The notes under the pieces are model-generated. The model had not been told where the DNA came from, did not search any database, and worked only from the letters and a program-made list of their open reading frames with translations. From Flavobacteriales bacterium (GTDB lineage Bacteria > Bacteroidota > Bacteroidia > Flavobacteriales_C > GCA-002722245): a stretch of DNA of 64,000 nucleotides. Made by a program: the position numbers and the translations under genes. The DNA is taken from contig JAHEZM010000015.1 in NCBI GenBank assembly GCA_023251075.1, positions 19,961-83,960 of the forward strand, given 5' to 3'. Positions 54,090 through 62,105 of the stretch are shown here, one piece after another; the first letter of the stretch is position 1, and each line of letters starts with the position of its first letter.

Positions 54090-54444
54090 GCTAGTTTTTC
54101 TTTTATTGTTTTTTTTCGTCTTTCTTTTTTCATGTGTAAATAAAGATTGTAAAACATCATCATCCCTGTCTTTCAGTAGCGACATTCAACCTATATTCAA
54201 CGACAATTGTGCTACCTCCGGTTGCCACACCACCTCCGCAAAAGCAGGCGGATTAGATTTAAGCATGGGGAAATCCTATGACGCATTAAGCAAAACGGGA
54301 AGTGGTTATATCAATACCTCTAATCCAAAATCAAGTGTGCTTTATTCAGCAATGAATTCGAATATGCCTCCCTCAGGTAAACTTGATAAATGCACCTTAG
54401 AAAAAATTGAAAAATGGATGGAACAAGGAGCAAAAAATAATTGA
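54082..54444 (+). CDS. c-type cytochrome lipoprotein with a CX4CH haem motif
   Basis: This 120-residue protein has a lipobox (FLFSC), the haem attachment motif CATSGCH (C-x4-C-H rather than CxxCH) in NDNCATSGCHTT, GGLDLSMGKSYDAL and a distal Met candidate in NMPPSGKL. A Bacteroidota group of short lipoprotein cytochromes shows this spacing. Start is the ATG at 54082, which overlaps the MbnP-like stop by 8 bp. Electron transfer to a copper-containing partner is a reasonable guess only. Confidence 0.82.
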   Translation: MSKLVFLLLFFFVFLFSCVNKDCKTSSSLSFSSDIQPIFNDNCATSGCHTTSAKAGGLDLSMGKSYDALSKTGSGYINTSNPKSSVLYSAMNSNMPPSGKLDKCTLEKIEKWMEQGAKNN

Positions 54445-54573
54445 TGAAAAAGGGAAGTTCAATATTGTTTGGTGGATTTAATAAAACTGGTTTTGTTTTA
54501 TAGCAAAATTCATGGCCCAGAAAAAAGAATATCTTCCATCAAAATATTTTTTTTATTTAATTTTATATCGTAT

Positions 54574-54591
54574 TATTGCAATATAGATATA
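54574..54591. promoter_or_regulatory. Candidate ArsR operator/promoter region
   Basis: TATTGCAATA (54574-54583) is a perfect palindrome, flanked by TATATC (54565) and GATATA as further inverted arms. It lies just before the ArsR start at 54597, where SmtB/ArsR operators usually sit (AT-rich ATAT..TTGC..ATAT type). Autorepression is likely. Confidence 0.5.
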
Positions 54592-54596
54592 TTACT

Positions 54597-54926
54597 ATGG
54601 GTATTTCAAAAACAGAACATTTCACCGAAAAACAAAACGAACTGGCCTCGCTATTAAAGGCTTTAGCGCATCCAGCTCGAATTGCTATACTCGAACACAT
54701 CATCAAAGTAAACGCTTGTATTTGCAACGATATCGTGAATGAATTACCATTGGCGCAACCTACTATTTCACAACATTTAAAAGAATTAAAAAATGCAGGT
54801 ATCATCAAAGGGAATATTGAAGGCAATGCGATTTGTTATTGTATTGATGAAAAGATAATTGGCAAATTGCAAAAAATATTTTTGGGTTATGAAATGAAAA
54901 TTGAAAAGAAAAGAGCTTGTTGTTAA
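54597..54926 (+). CDS. arsR: ArsR-family metalloregulator
   Basis: This 109-residue winged-helix repressor has LASLLKALAHPARIAILEHI, the metal-binding stretch ACICNDIVNELPLAQPT and the recognition helix SQHLKELKNAGII. Two Cys (CIC) near helix 3 match the ArsR As(III) site (CxC), and CC ends the protein (RACC). The ATG at 54597 is preferred over an upstream TTG. It starts the arsenic-type operon, and the candidate operator is directly upstream. Confidence 0.9.
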   Translation: MGISKTEHFTEKQNELASLLKALAHPARIAILEHIIKVNACICNDIVNELPLAQPTISQHLKELKNAGIIKGNIEGNAICYCIDEKIIGKLQKIFLGYEMKIEKKRACC

Positions 54927-54945
54927 TCATCAAAAATTTAAAATT

Positions 54946-55413
54946 ATGAGACTATCAGAAATCAAAAACATTTTAACTTCTTTAGAAGACGTTAATTTTA
55001 TCTTGCCTGATAATACTATCGTTCCCGTGCATTATCATGTTACCGAAGTAGGACAGATCACCAAAAATTTTATCGATTGTGGAGGAACTGTCCGCAAAGA
55101 AAACAAAGTGAATTTTCAATTGTGGGAAGCCAACGACACCGATCATCGCGTTAAAGCACAAAAGCTTTTGAAAATTATTGCTCTTTCTGAAAAAGCTTTA
55201 AATATTGAAGATGCAGAGGTGGAAGTAGAATATCAAACCAACACGATAGGAAAATACGATGTAGAATTCAACGGTAAAAACTTCGAGTTAATGGCCACCA
55301 AAACCGATTGTTTGGCAAAAGATAATTGTGGTACACCCAAACAAAAATTGAATTTAGTAGAATTAGGAAATGAGAAAACAACTTGTTGTTCTTCTGGCAC
55401 TAGCTGTTGCTAA
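54946..55413 (+). CDS. DUF6428 family protein of an arsenic operon
   Basis: This 155-residue protein starts MRLSEIKNILTSLEDVNFIL and has VPVHYHVTEVGQITKNFIDCGG, WEANDTDHRVKAQKLLKII, then two Cys-bearing segments, CLAKDNCGTP and the C-terminal TTCCSSGTSCC. I recall DUF6428 as a family found in Bacteroidota arsenic operons. The Cys-rich ends suggest As(III) or thiol binding, which is inference. It lies 19 bp after arsR. Confidence 0.75.
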   Translation: MRLSEIKNILTSLEDVNFILPDNTIVPVHYHVTEVGQITKNFIDCGGTVRKENKVNFQLWEANDTDHRVKAQKLLKIIALSEKALNIEDAEVEVEYQTNTIGKYDVEFNGKNFELMATKTDCLAKDNCGTPKQKLNLVELGNEKTTCCSSGTSCC

Positions 55414-55415
55414 TC

Positions 55416-55492
55416 GTAGGGGCTGCCCGTCAGCTGACGGGCGCCCAACAAAATAAAATACAAACTTGGGCGACCGCAAGGGCAGCCCCTAC
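55416..55492. repeat. 77-bp inverted repeat inside the arsenic operon
   Basis: Ends GTAGGGGCTGCCC and GGGCAGCCCCTAC are perfect 13-bp inverted repeats. Inside is a 16-bp palindrome CCCGTCAGCTGACGGG. It lies between the DUF6428 and reductase-like genes and can form a very stable hairpin in the mRNA. It is unrelated in sequence to the 260-bp elements. Confidence 0.88.
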
Positions 55493-55501
55493 AAAAAAAA
55501 T

Positions 55502-56113
55502 ATGTTATTAATACCATTAGAAAACTTCAGAAAACAACTCAATTTTTCTTCAATTACCAATGAAAGAAAATTGATCTTACAAGAGTTGATTAACTACATT
55601 CAAACTCAAAAAAACGAGAGCAAAGAAATTCATTTAAATTTCATTTGTACCCATAATTCACGTCGCAGTCAGTTCTCACAATTGTGGGCACAAACCGCTT
55701 CGTATTATTACGGAATAAAAACACATTGTTATTCGGGTGGTGTTGAGGTAACGGCATTTAATGAAAGAGCCGTGGCGTCTATAAAACGTTCAATGTTTAA
55801 TGTTCAATGTTCAATGTTGGCCGAATCGAACCCTAAGTATGAAGTATATTTTTCAGATGATGCACCACCATTAATCATGTTTTCGAAATTGTACGATGAT
55901 GAAACAAGTGCCAAAACAAATTTTGCTGCCGTAATGACTTGTTCTCATGCTGATGAAAATTGTCCGTATATTCCTGGCGCCAATAATCGAATTCCAATAC
56001 GATACAACGATCCTAAGGCTTTCGATGGCACGGTACAAGAAAAAGAAAAATACGACGAACGATCAAAAGAAATCGCCACAGAAATGTTTTATATTTTTAG
56101 TCAAATAAAATGA
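55502..56113 (+). CDS. Low-molecular-weight phosphatase/arsenate reductase-like protein
   Basis: This 203-residue protein has the P-loop C-x5-R-S motif FICTHNSRRSQ (Cys49, Arg55) and a late general-acid region with YNDPKAFDGT, matching LMW protein-tyrosine-phosphatase/arsenate reductases (ArsC type). It would reduce As(V) to As(III). A four-unit heptanucleotide array in the coding sequence adds RSMFNVQCSML, which looks like an insertion. Start at ATG 55502. The stop overlaps the aquaporin start by 4 bp. Confidence 0.85.
   Translation: MLLIPLENFRKQLNFSSITNERKLILQELINYIQTQKNESKEIHLNFICTHNSRRSQFSQLWAQTASYYYGIKTHCYSGGVEVTAFNERAVASIKRSMFNVQCSMLAESNPKYEVYFSDDAPPLIMFSKLYDDETSAKTNFAAVMTCSHADENCPYIPGANNRIPIRYNDPKAFDGTVQEKEKYDERSKEIATEMFYIFSQIK
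55789..55816. repeat. Heptanucleotide array inside the reductase-like gene
   Basis: Units TTCAATG, TTTAATG, TTCAATG and TTCAATG, 28 bp, lie in the coding sequence and encode SMFNVQCSM. The 814-841 array has the same unit family and unit count. Confidence 0.8.
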
Positions 56114-56724
56114 AAAAATTACTCCCTGAATTTTTAGGAACCTACATCATTGTTTTTTGCGGAACAGGTTCTATTATCATTAATAGTATTAGTGGTGGTA
56201 TAATTACTCATGTCGGAATTGCGGTCACTTTCGGATTGGTAGTAATGGCCATGATTTACACTTTTCCTTCAGCACAATTCAACCCGGCAGTAAGTATTGG
56301 ATTGATGATTAATAAACAACTAGAAAAAGGAGAAGCTCTAGGGAATATCCTAATTCAGTTTGCAGGAGCATTAAGCGCCAGTTTAACTTTAAAGTTGCTG
56401 TTTCCTGATAGCTCTACACTGGGAGCCACCATTCCTTCAGGATCACAATTGCAATCTTTCTTTTTGGAAATACTGTTGATGTTTTTCCTGGTTTTAGCAG
56501 CGATAAAATCGGGAGAAAAAACACCCCACTTAGTGGGTGCAGTGGTGGGCGCAATAGTATTGTTAGAAGCATTATTTGCCGGACCCATTAGTGGCGCATC
56601 CATGAATCCAGCGCGTAGCTTTGCTCCTGCACTCTTAAGCTCAAACCTGAATACTGTTTGGATTTATTTAAGCGCACCAGTATTAGGATCATTATTGGCT
56701 TTTTGGGTCGCGAAAAAAGCCTAA
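56110..56724 (+). CDS. Aquaporin/MIP-family channel of the arsenic operon
   Basis: This 204-residue six-helix protein has both channel NPA motifs, SAQFNPAVSIGL and GASMNPARSFAPAL, with the conserved Arg after the second. Length is normal for a MIP channel. In arsenic operons such as Sinorhizobium aqpS-arsC, a MIP channel lets As(III) leave after reduction. Here it replaces a pump, which fits since no ArsB or Acr3 gene is in the operon. It is translated in overlap with the reductase. Confidence 0.9.
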   Translation: MKKLLPEFLGTYIIVFCGTGSIIINSISGGIITHVGIAVTFGLVVMAMIYTFPSAQFNPAVSIGLMINKQLEKGEALGNILIQFAGALSASLTLKLLFPDSSTLGATIPSGSQLQSFFLEILLMFFLVLAAIKSGEKTPHLVGAVVGAIVLLEALFAGPISGASMNPARSFAPALLSSNLNTVWIYLSAPVLGSLLAFWVAKKA

Positions 56725-56726
56725 TG

Positions 56727-56939
56727 CTAATTAAAAAACGTAGTGCTGTAGAGTGCCAATCTTGTAATTAATACAGACAATACCAGCGATATTAAAACTG
56801 TTGCCAGAATTTGCTGAAACTTTGTTTTGAAAACACTTTGTAATTTTGGTATCGGCATAATTTGTCGCTTCACATAAGAGTAAGTTCCAAACCAGGTAAC
56901 CACCACAAAACCCAATAAAAACAATTGATAGTTATTCAT
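56727..56939 (-). CDS. Small membrane protein coupled to an M23 peptidase
   Basis: This 70-residue protein has two hydrophobic segments (YQLFLLGFVVVTWFGTY and TVLISLVLSVLITRLALY). Its ATG overlaps the M23 peptidase stop by one base, so it is likely co-translated. Family and function are unknown. The shorter ATG at 56939 is preferred over an upstream in-frame start inside the peptidase gene. Confidence 0.6.
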   Translation of the reverse strand: MNNYQLFLLGFVVVTWFGTYSYVKRQIMPIPKLQSVFKTKFQQILATVLISLVLSVLITRLALYSTTFFN

Positions 56940-57739
56940 TAAAAATTCATTTGTCCGCTTGGATTCAGCGGTGTTCCATTCAACCACAATTCAAAATGCA
57001 AATGCGGACCAGAAGAATCTTCACCCGTATTTCCAATGATGGCAATTACTTCACCTGCTTTACAAAAGTGTCCTTCTTTTTTAAGAATTGCCGAACAATG
57101 TTTATACACCGAAATAAGGTTGTTAGCATGTTGTAAAACTAAGGTGTTTCCTGTTTCTGCCGACCAAGTGGATAATACCACTCTGCCATTTAAAGTAGCT
57201 TTAACGGCTTCATTTTTTTGAGTAACAATATCAACACCGTAATGTTTTTCCTGATAATTAAAATGCTTTGAAACTATACCATTCAAGGGAGCAAAAAAGT
57301 GAAAATTCTTGATGGCTTTCATCTGTTCTTCGGCAGGCTGCAGAACCGAAATATTAGCCACTGCCACTTGCCCAGAACTATCTCCGGCAGGAATCCAATC
57401 TTCAATCAACGAATCTAAATGTGAGTAGTAAACTTCTTTACCGTGCATTTGTTCCTCTAAACCATCTACTAATTTAGCATCTTCCAAAAGCAATTGCTCT
57501 TGCTGATCATCTAAAAATCCGGGAATATATTTTTGCACCGGAGTATAGGCCAGCACAATAAAGGCTAAAGCGAAAATCACTAGGAAAATGCCCAAACCCC
57601 ATAAAATTAAGGTGATTAGTTTCTGCTTAAAAAACAGCACAGCAGAAGAGGAATGAGCCTCTTCATGAACCAGCAACACATGCTGTTTCTTCAGAATGCC
57701 CAGTATTTTCTTACTTTTATCTCCTACGGGATTTTTCAA
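56939..57739 (-). CDS. M23 family metallopeptidase, membrane-anchored
   Basis: This 266-residue protein has a membrane helix (about 35-65), a short coiled region and a C-terminal M23 (LytM-like) domain with the zinc ligands HYGVDI (H and D) and HLHFEL (H-x-H). It would act on cell-wall peptides in the periplasm or, if some residues were lost, as an activator. The start is a TTG at 57739 (no close ATG). It is divergent from porW. Confidence 0.88.
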   Translation of the reverse strand: MKNPVGDKSKKILGILKKQHVLLVHEEAHSSSAVLFFKQKLITLILWGLGIFLVIFALAFIVLAYTPVQKYIPGFLDDQQEQLLLEDAKLVDGLEEQMHGKEVYYSHLDSLIEDWIPAGDSSGQVAVANISVLQPAEEQMKAIKNFHFFAPLNGIVSKHFNYQEKHYGVDIVTQKNEAVKATLNGRVVLSTWSAETGNTLVLQHANNLISVYKHCSAILKKEGHFCKAGEVIAIIGNTGEDSSGPHLHFELWLNGTPLNPSGQMNF

Positions 57740-57811
57740 GGGGTAAAATCAATTTATCATCAATAATAGAGAAATTTAAAATATTTTTACTTGTTTTTAG
57801 TTTATACGGTG

Positions 57812-60391
57812 TTGAAAAAGTTTAAAGTATATAGTTTTATTGTTCTACTGGCACTTGTGAGTTGTAGTAAAGACCGCAACGCGCTAATCAATAGAGCTTA
57901 TCACGCAGTTACTGCACGCTATAATACTTACTATAACGCCAATGAACAATTAAAAACATCTGAAAGCACTTTACAAAAAAGTACTGTTGACGATTTTGAT
58001 CAAATCATTGACTTATTTCAAATAGGAAATGAAGCCAGTGCTAAAGAAGCAGGTGGTTCGCTCGACATAGCCATTCAAAAAGCATCTAAAGCCATCGATC
58101 GTCATAGTATGCGATTCAAAGTAAAAAAGAAGGGAGAAACCAAAGCCGAAGAAAGAGAATTAAATCCATCAATTGCTGATTGTTATTACGTTTTAGGCAA
58201 ATCGTATTTCTACAAAAGAGAATATGGCAATGCCGCCCAAACCTTTGAATACATGGCAAAGGAATATGGGGATAAGAAAATAAAATACAATGCCATGTTA
58301 TGGCTCATTAGAGCTTATAATGCTTCAGAGAAGTTTGATGAAGCAAAGCAAATCATTGGAATTTTAGAGGACGATACTGAATTTCCAAAGAAAAAGAAAG
58401 CCTTATTTCACGCTATTAAAGGAGAATATTACATCAAAATAAAAGATTACAAAGAGGCCATTAATCAACTTACCATTGCTACGGAAAGCAAAACCAAAAA
58501 GAAGTACAAAACAAGATGGTATTATGTTTTAGGGCAATTAAATATGTTGCAAAACAACAATATTCAGGCGGCCGATAACTTCAGAAAAGTAATGGAAGGC
58601 ACTCCCTCTTACGATATGCAATTTAGTGCCCACATTAAAATGGCAAGAGCCACCAGTAATGAGAAAGATGCAGAAGGATTCATCAGAAAATTACTGAAAA
58701 TGTCGAAGGAAGAAAAAAACAAAGAATACCTCGATCAAATATATTTTGCTGTAGCAGAAATTTATTTAAGCAATCATCAAAATGATAAAGCAGAAGAATA
58801 CTATTTGCTTTCGGCGAAAAACAGTTTAAACAACAAGAAACAAAAAGGATTGGCCTATTTAGCGGTGGGTGATTTGAATTTCAAAAAACCTAAATATGTA
58901 GCAGCAGCGGCATATTACGATAGCGCTGTTGCCGTGCTTCCCGTAGAAAATCACTACTATCTTTCCACCAAAGAAAAAAAGGAAAGCTTAGAGGAATTAG
59001 TAAAACAAATACAAATTATTGAAACACAAGACAGCTTAATTGCTTTGGCTAAAATGAGCGAGAGTCAACGTTTAAAAGCTATCGACAAAACGATTAGTAA
59101 ATTGAAGGAACAGGAAGACAGAGAAGCCGAAAAAAAAATGCTGAAGGAACAAGCCGATATGCAACAAGGCGCTACTCAGCAAAGCGATCAAAGTGGAAAA
59201 TGGTATTTCTACAATGCATCTTTATTGAATGCGGGAAAATCTAAATTTATGACTTTATGGGGCAACCGTCCCTTGGAAGACAACTGGAGAAGAAAAACTA
59301 AATCGGCCGCAGCTTTTGGTCCGGATGCAGAAGACAACAGCAATGCCAACGATCAAAAAACAGATCCTAAAAAAACAAGAGAGTATTATTTAGCTGCCAT
59401 TCCAAAAAGTAAAGAAGAAATTGCCGCAGCACAAGAAAAAATGGGTGATGCCTATTTCGCATTGGGCAATCTTTATAAAGACCGTTTAGAAGATCTTCCG
59501 TCCACTATAAAGACTTTGGAGGAAATGAATACTGAACTTCCACAAAATAAAAATGAATTAAAATCATACTACATTTTATACAGAACCAATATTGCCCTTA
59601 ATAAAAACGATAGGGCTGAATACTATAAAAATTTAATTTTCAAAAATTTTCCCAATAGTGAATATGCTGCCATCATCAAAAATCCCAACGCCACTAAAGA
59701 AGAAGAGGAAAAAACAAAACTCTTAAATACCGAATACGAAAAGTTATTTGCCGAGTATAAAAGAGGAAATCATGCTGTAGTAATCAGCACGGCTGATCAG
59801 TTAAATTCTGCTAATCCAAAAAGCGCATTAGCACCACAAATTAGTTTGTTGAAAGCATTTAGTACCGGACAAACAAAGGGACAGGAAGAATTTAAAAGCG
59901 AATTGAAAAAAATAAAAGATGCTTACCCTGGTTCTGACGCGGCTATCAATGCCGATGAAATTTTGAAAAGAATGAATGGCGAAATATCTGTTGCACCAAA
60001 AGAAGATACGGCTGTGGTTGTTAAAGAAGATTTAACCTTCCAGCTAAACACTGCGGAAGAACATTATTTTATTATTGTAGTGGCTGAAAAAGAAAATAAT
60101 GTAACTGCTCTTCAAAAAGATATTTCAAATTATGCTACTAAATACTACGCCACAGATAAACTGCAAATGCAAGCAGCAATATGGGATGAAAAACAAAAAG
60201 TGATTATCGTTAAATCCTTTTTCAAATACGAAAAATCTATTGATTTCTATTCCAGCTTTCCTGAAAAAGTGCTTTCAAAATACCCTAACGCAGGAAACAA
60301 CTACTTTCCCATCTCTATAAATAATTACAGCAAATTATTTAAAAGTAAAGCGTTGGAAGAGTATCGTGCTTTCTTTGAAAATAACTACTAA
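57812..60391 (+). CDS. porW: PorW/SprE-like T9SS lipoprotein with TPR repeats
   Basis: This lipoprotein of about 860 residues has a signal ending LALVSC, the PorW/SprE opening NRAYHAVTARYNTYYNANE, TPR repeats from about residue 120 to 350 (YYVLGKSYFYKREYGNAAQ, YLAVGDLNF), a coiled stretch (about 400-460) and a second set of repeats. PorW/SprE is needed for gliding and type IX secretion and links the ring to the trans-envelope machinery. No ATG precedes the lipobox; the start is TTG at 57812 (or TTG 57791/GTG 57809). PorU2- and PorV-like genes are some 10 kb away. Confidence 0.88.
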   Translation: MKKFKVYSFIVLLALVSCSKDRNALINRAYHAVTARYNTYYNANEQLKTSESTLQKSTVDDFDQIIDLFQIGNEASAKEAGGSLDIAIQKASKAIDRHSMRFKVKKKGETKAEERELNPSIADCYYVLGKSYFYKREYGNAAQTFEYMAKEYGDKKIKYNAMLWLIRAYNASEKFDEAKQIIGILEDDTEFPKKKKALFHAIKGEYYIKIKDYKEAINQLTIATESKTKKKYKTRWYYVLGQLNMLQNNNIQAADNFRKVMEGTPSYDMQFSAHIKMARATSNEKDAEGFIRKLLKMSKEEKNKEYLDQIYFAVAEIYLSNHQNDKAEEYYLLSAKNSLNNKKQKGLAYLAVGDLNFKKPKYVAAAAYYDSAVAVLPVENHYYLSTKEKKESLEELVKQIQIIETQDSLIALAKMSESQRLKAIDKTISKLKEQEDREAEKKMLKEQADMQQGATQQSDQSGKWYFYNASLLNAGKSKFMTLWGNRPLEDNWRRKTKSAAAFGPDAEDNSNANDQKTDPKKTREYYLAAIPKSKEEIAAAQEKMGDAYFALGNLYKDRLEDLPSTIKTLEEMNTELPQNKNELKSYYILYRTNIALNKNDRAEYYKNLIFKNFPNSEYAAIIKNPNATKEEEEKTKLLNTEYEKLFAEYKRGNHAVVISTADQLNSANPKSALAPQISLLKAFSTGQTKGQEEFKSELKKIKDAYPGSDAAINADEILKRMNGEISVAPKEDTAVVVKEDLTFQLNTAEEHYFIIVVAEKENNVTALQKDISNYATKYYATDKLQMQAAIWDEKQKVIIVKSFFKYEKSIDFYSSFPEKVLSKYPNAGNNYFPISINNYSKLFKSKALEEYRAFFENNY

Positions 60392-60405
60392 TCTGTATAA
60401 AACAG

Positions 60406-61584
60406 ATGCTTAAAGAAAGATTACAATCACTCAAAAAAAACTTCTTTAAAATTTCTTTAATCACTCTCGTCCTGCTTTTGTTTTTGGAAATTATTTTTAG
60501 AATAGGCGCCTACTTTTACTATCATCCTTACGGCACTCATTTTTCGAATCAGGTGATGGGCATGTGGAGAAGTGATAGCACATTGATTTGGGACAATCAA
60601 CCCCATTATCTTTTTCACGATAAAAGCGGATCATACAATGAGGCCGCTTGCAGATCTGCTGCCGGTGATGTTATAATGCCTAAAAAAGAAAAAGGAGAAA
60701 TATGGATTTTATTAAGCGGTGGCTCATCGATGTTGGGAATTGGTGCCAATAGAGAAGGAGATTATTTTGCTATTACCCAAGTAGCCGACCATCTGAAAGA
60801 AACAGCTATTGATGGATTACTGGAAAATATTCTCAATAAAAAAGGAAAACACAAATACCGCGTTTTTAATTGTTCTGTTTCAGGGTTTACCTCTTGGCAG
60901 GCTTTTTCAAAAGCAAGAAAAATGTTAGCGCTATATGATTTCGATTGGGTGATTTCTATGGATGGGCAAAATGATCCTTGTTCTATTCCTGAAAATAAAA
61001 ACGCCAGAAATGTTATTGAATCTTACTGGACGGAATTCTTAAACAAACAACATCCTTTTCAAAATCAAATGAAGTGGATGGAACGTTCAGCATTAATTTA
61101 TTGTACTATCCGCACAAAATATAACCTCAGCGTGGCCATGCAAGAAGAAAAAGATAGTATCGTTACCAGAAAAAAATACCAAAAATTGCCTATTAAAATT
61201 CAATATGCACCCGAATCTGCCGTAAGCAAAGGAGTATTAAGTTTCCAAGAAAGTATTATCGCAGAAAACAACTGGTTTGAACAAAAAGGAATTAAACATC
61301 TGCATTTCATTCAACCACATTTATCATTAAGGAAAGCAGAAAACATGAGGTCAACAGAAAAAATTGTAGCGCAATATTACAGCACCCTAAAAAAAGACAC
61401 GATGAACACTTATTTTAAAAATATTCATGAGATCAAATGGCCATCAGAAAAAATCATCCCCTTGAATGAAATGCACCACCTTCCTTACTGGGTTTTTGTA
61501 GATTATTGCCATTTAACCAAGGAAGCAAACCTCTACATTGCCCATAAAATAGCACAAAAGATAGAATTTGATAGGGTGAATTAA
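60406..61584 (+). CDS. Membrane-anchored SGNH/GDSL-family hydrolase
   Basis: This 392-residue protein has one N-terminal membrane segment (about 16-37) and the four SGNH blocks in order: LLSGGSSMLGIG (Ser), NCSVSGFTSW (Gly), SMDGQNDP (Asn) and DYCHLTKEA (Asp and His). It is likely a periplasmic O-esterase or acyl hydrolase acting on carbohydrate or lipid. It follows porW by 14 bp, so a role in envelope or T9SS-related modification is possible but unproven. Confidence 0.82.
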   Translation: MLKERLQSLKKNFFKISLITLVLLLFLEIIFRIGAYFYYHPYGTHFSNQVMGMWRSDSTLIWDNQPHYLFHDKSGSYNEAACRSAAGDVIMPKKEKGEIWILLSGGSSMLGIGANREGDYFAITQVADHLKETAIDGLLENILNKKGKHKYRVFNCSVSGFTSWQAFSKARKMLALYDFDWVISMDGQNDPCSIPENKNARNVIESYWTEFLNKQHPFQNQMKWMERSALIYCTIRTKYNLSVAMQEEKDSIVTRKKYQKLPIKIQYAPESAVSKGVLSFQESIIAENNWFEQKGIKHLHFIQPHLSLRKAENMRSTEKIVAQYYSTLKKDTMNTYFKNIHEIKWPSEKIIPLNEMHHLPYWVFVDYCHLTKEANLYIAHKIAQKIEFDRVN

Positions 61585-61655
61585 TGTGTTCCAAAATGTT
61601 AAAAATCCGTGCAAAACTCTTTTCTCACTTCGGTATTAGCTATGTTCATCTTTCT

Positions 61656-61663
61656 TATTTTTG
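61656..61663 (+). promoter_or_regulatory. Candidate -7 element for the bactofilin gene
   Basis: TATTTTTG matches TAnnTTTG; the ATG is 16 bp downstream. No clear TTG sits 19 bp upstream. Confidence 0.4.
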
Positions 61664-61679
61664 GTAAAAATCAAAAGAT

Positions 61680-62105
61680 ATGTTTAAGTCGAAAACCGAA
61701 ACAATCATGGTAAAACAAAATGAAGCAACATCATCATTAGCAGACAAAATTGCTGATGGTACAATATTTAACGGAAACATCACTTCTTCAAAAGGCATCA
61801 GGATAGATGGTGTGGTAAAAGGTTCTGTGAGCTGCGACGGAAAAGTGGTAGTAGGCAAAACAGGTATTATTGAAGGAGAAATCAAATGTCATAATGCAGA
61901 AATTGAAGGTACTTTAAAATCTTCTATCACTGTAAAAGAATTGTTGGAATTGAAATCAACTGCCAACTTACAAGGTGAAATTATAACAGGACGTTTATCT
62001 GTGGAGCCGGGCGCATCGTTTACCGGTTCATGTAAAATGGGCGGAGTTGTAAAAGAATTTAAAGAAGAAAAAAGCGCCGGAGCTCTCAATGAAAAAACAG
62101 CCTAA
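61680..62105 (+). CDS. Bactofilin (polymer-forming cytoskeletal protein)
   Basis: This 141-residue protein is almost entirely right-handed beta-helix: repeats such as IRIDGVVKGSVSCDGKVVVG and IEGEIKCHNAEIEGTLKSS. Bactofilins polymerise on the membrane and localise wall enzymes. Its last 17 bp overlap the atpZ start, so it precedes the F-ATPase genes in one transcript, with a promoter likely at 61656. Confidence 0.9.
   Translation: MFKSKTETIMVKQNEATSSLADKIADGTIFNGNITSSKGIRIDGVVKGSVSCDGKVVVGKTGIIEGEIKCHNAEIEGTLKSSITVKELLELKSTANLQGEIITGRLSVEPGASFTGSCKMGGVVKEFKEEKSAGALNEKTA

Noticed and set aside
54469..54657. Short plus-strand frame before arsR
   Set aside because: It crosses the operator and the ArsR start, with no family match, and uses the AT-rich gap. 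Best read as non-coding.
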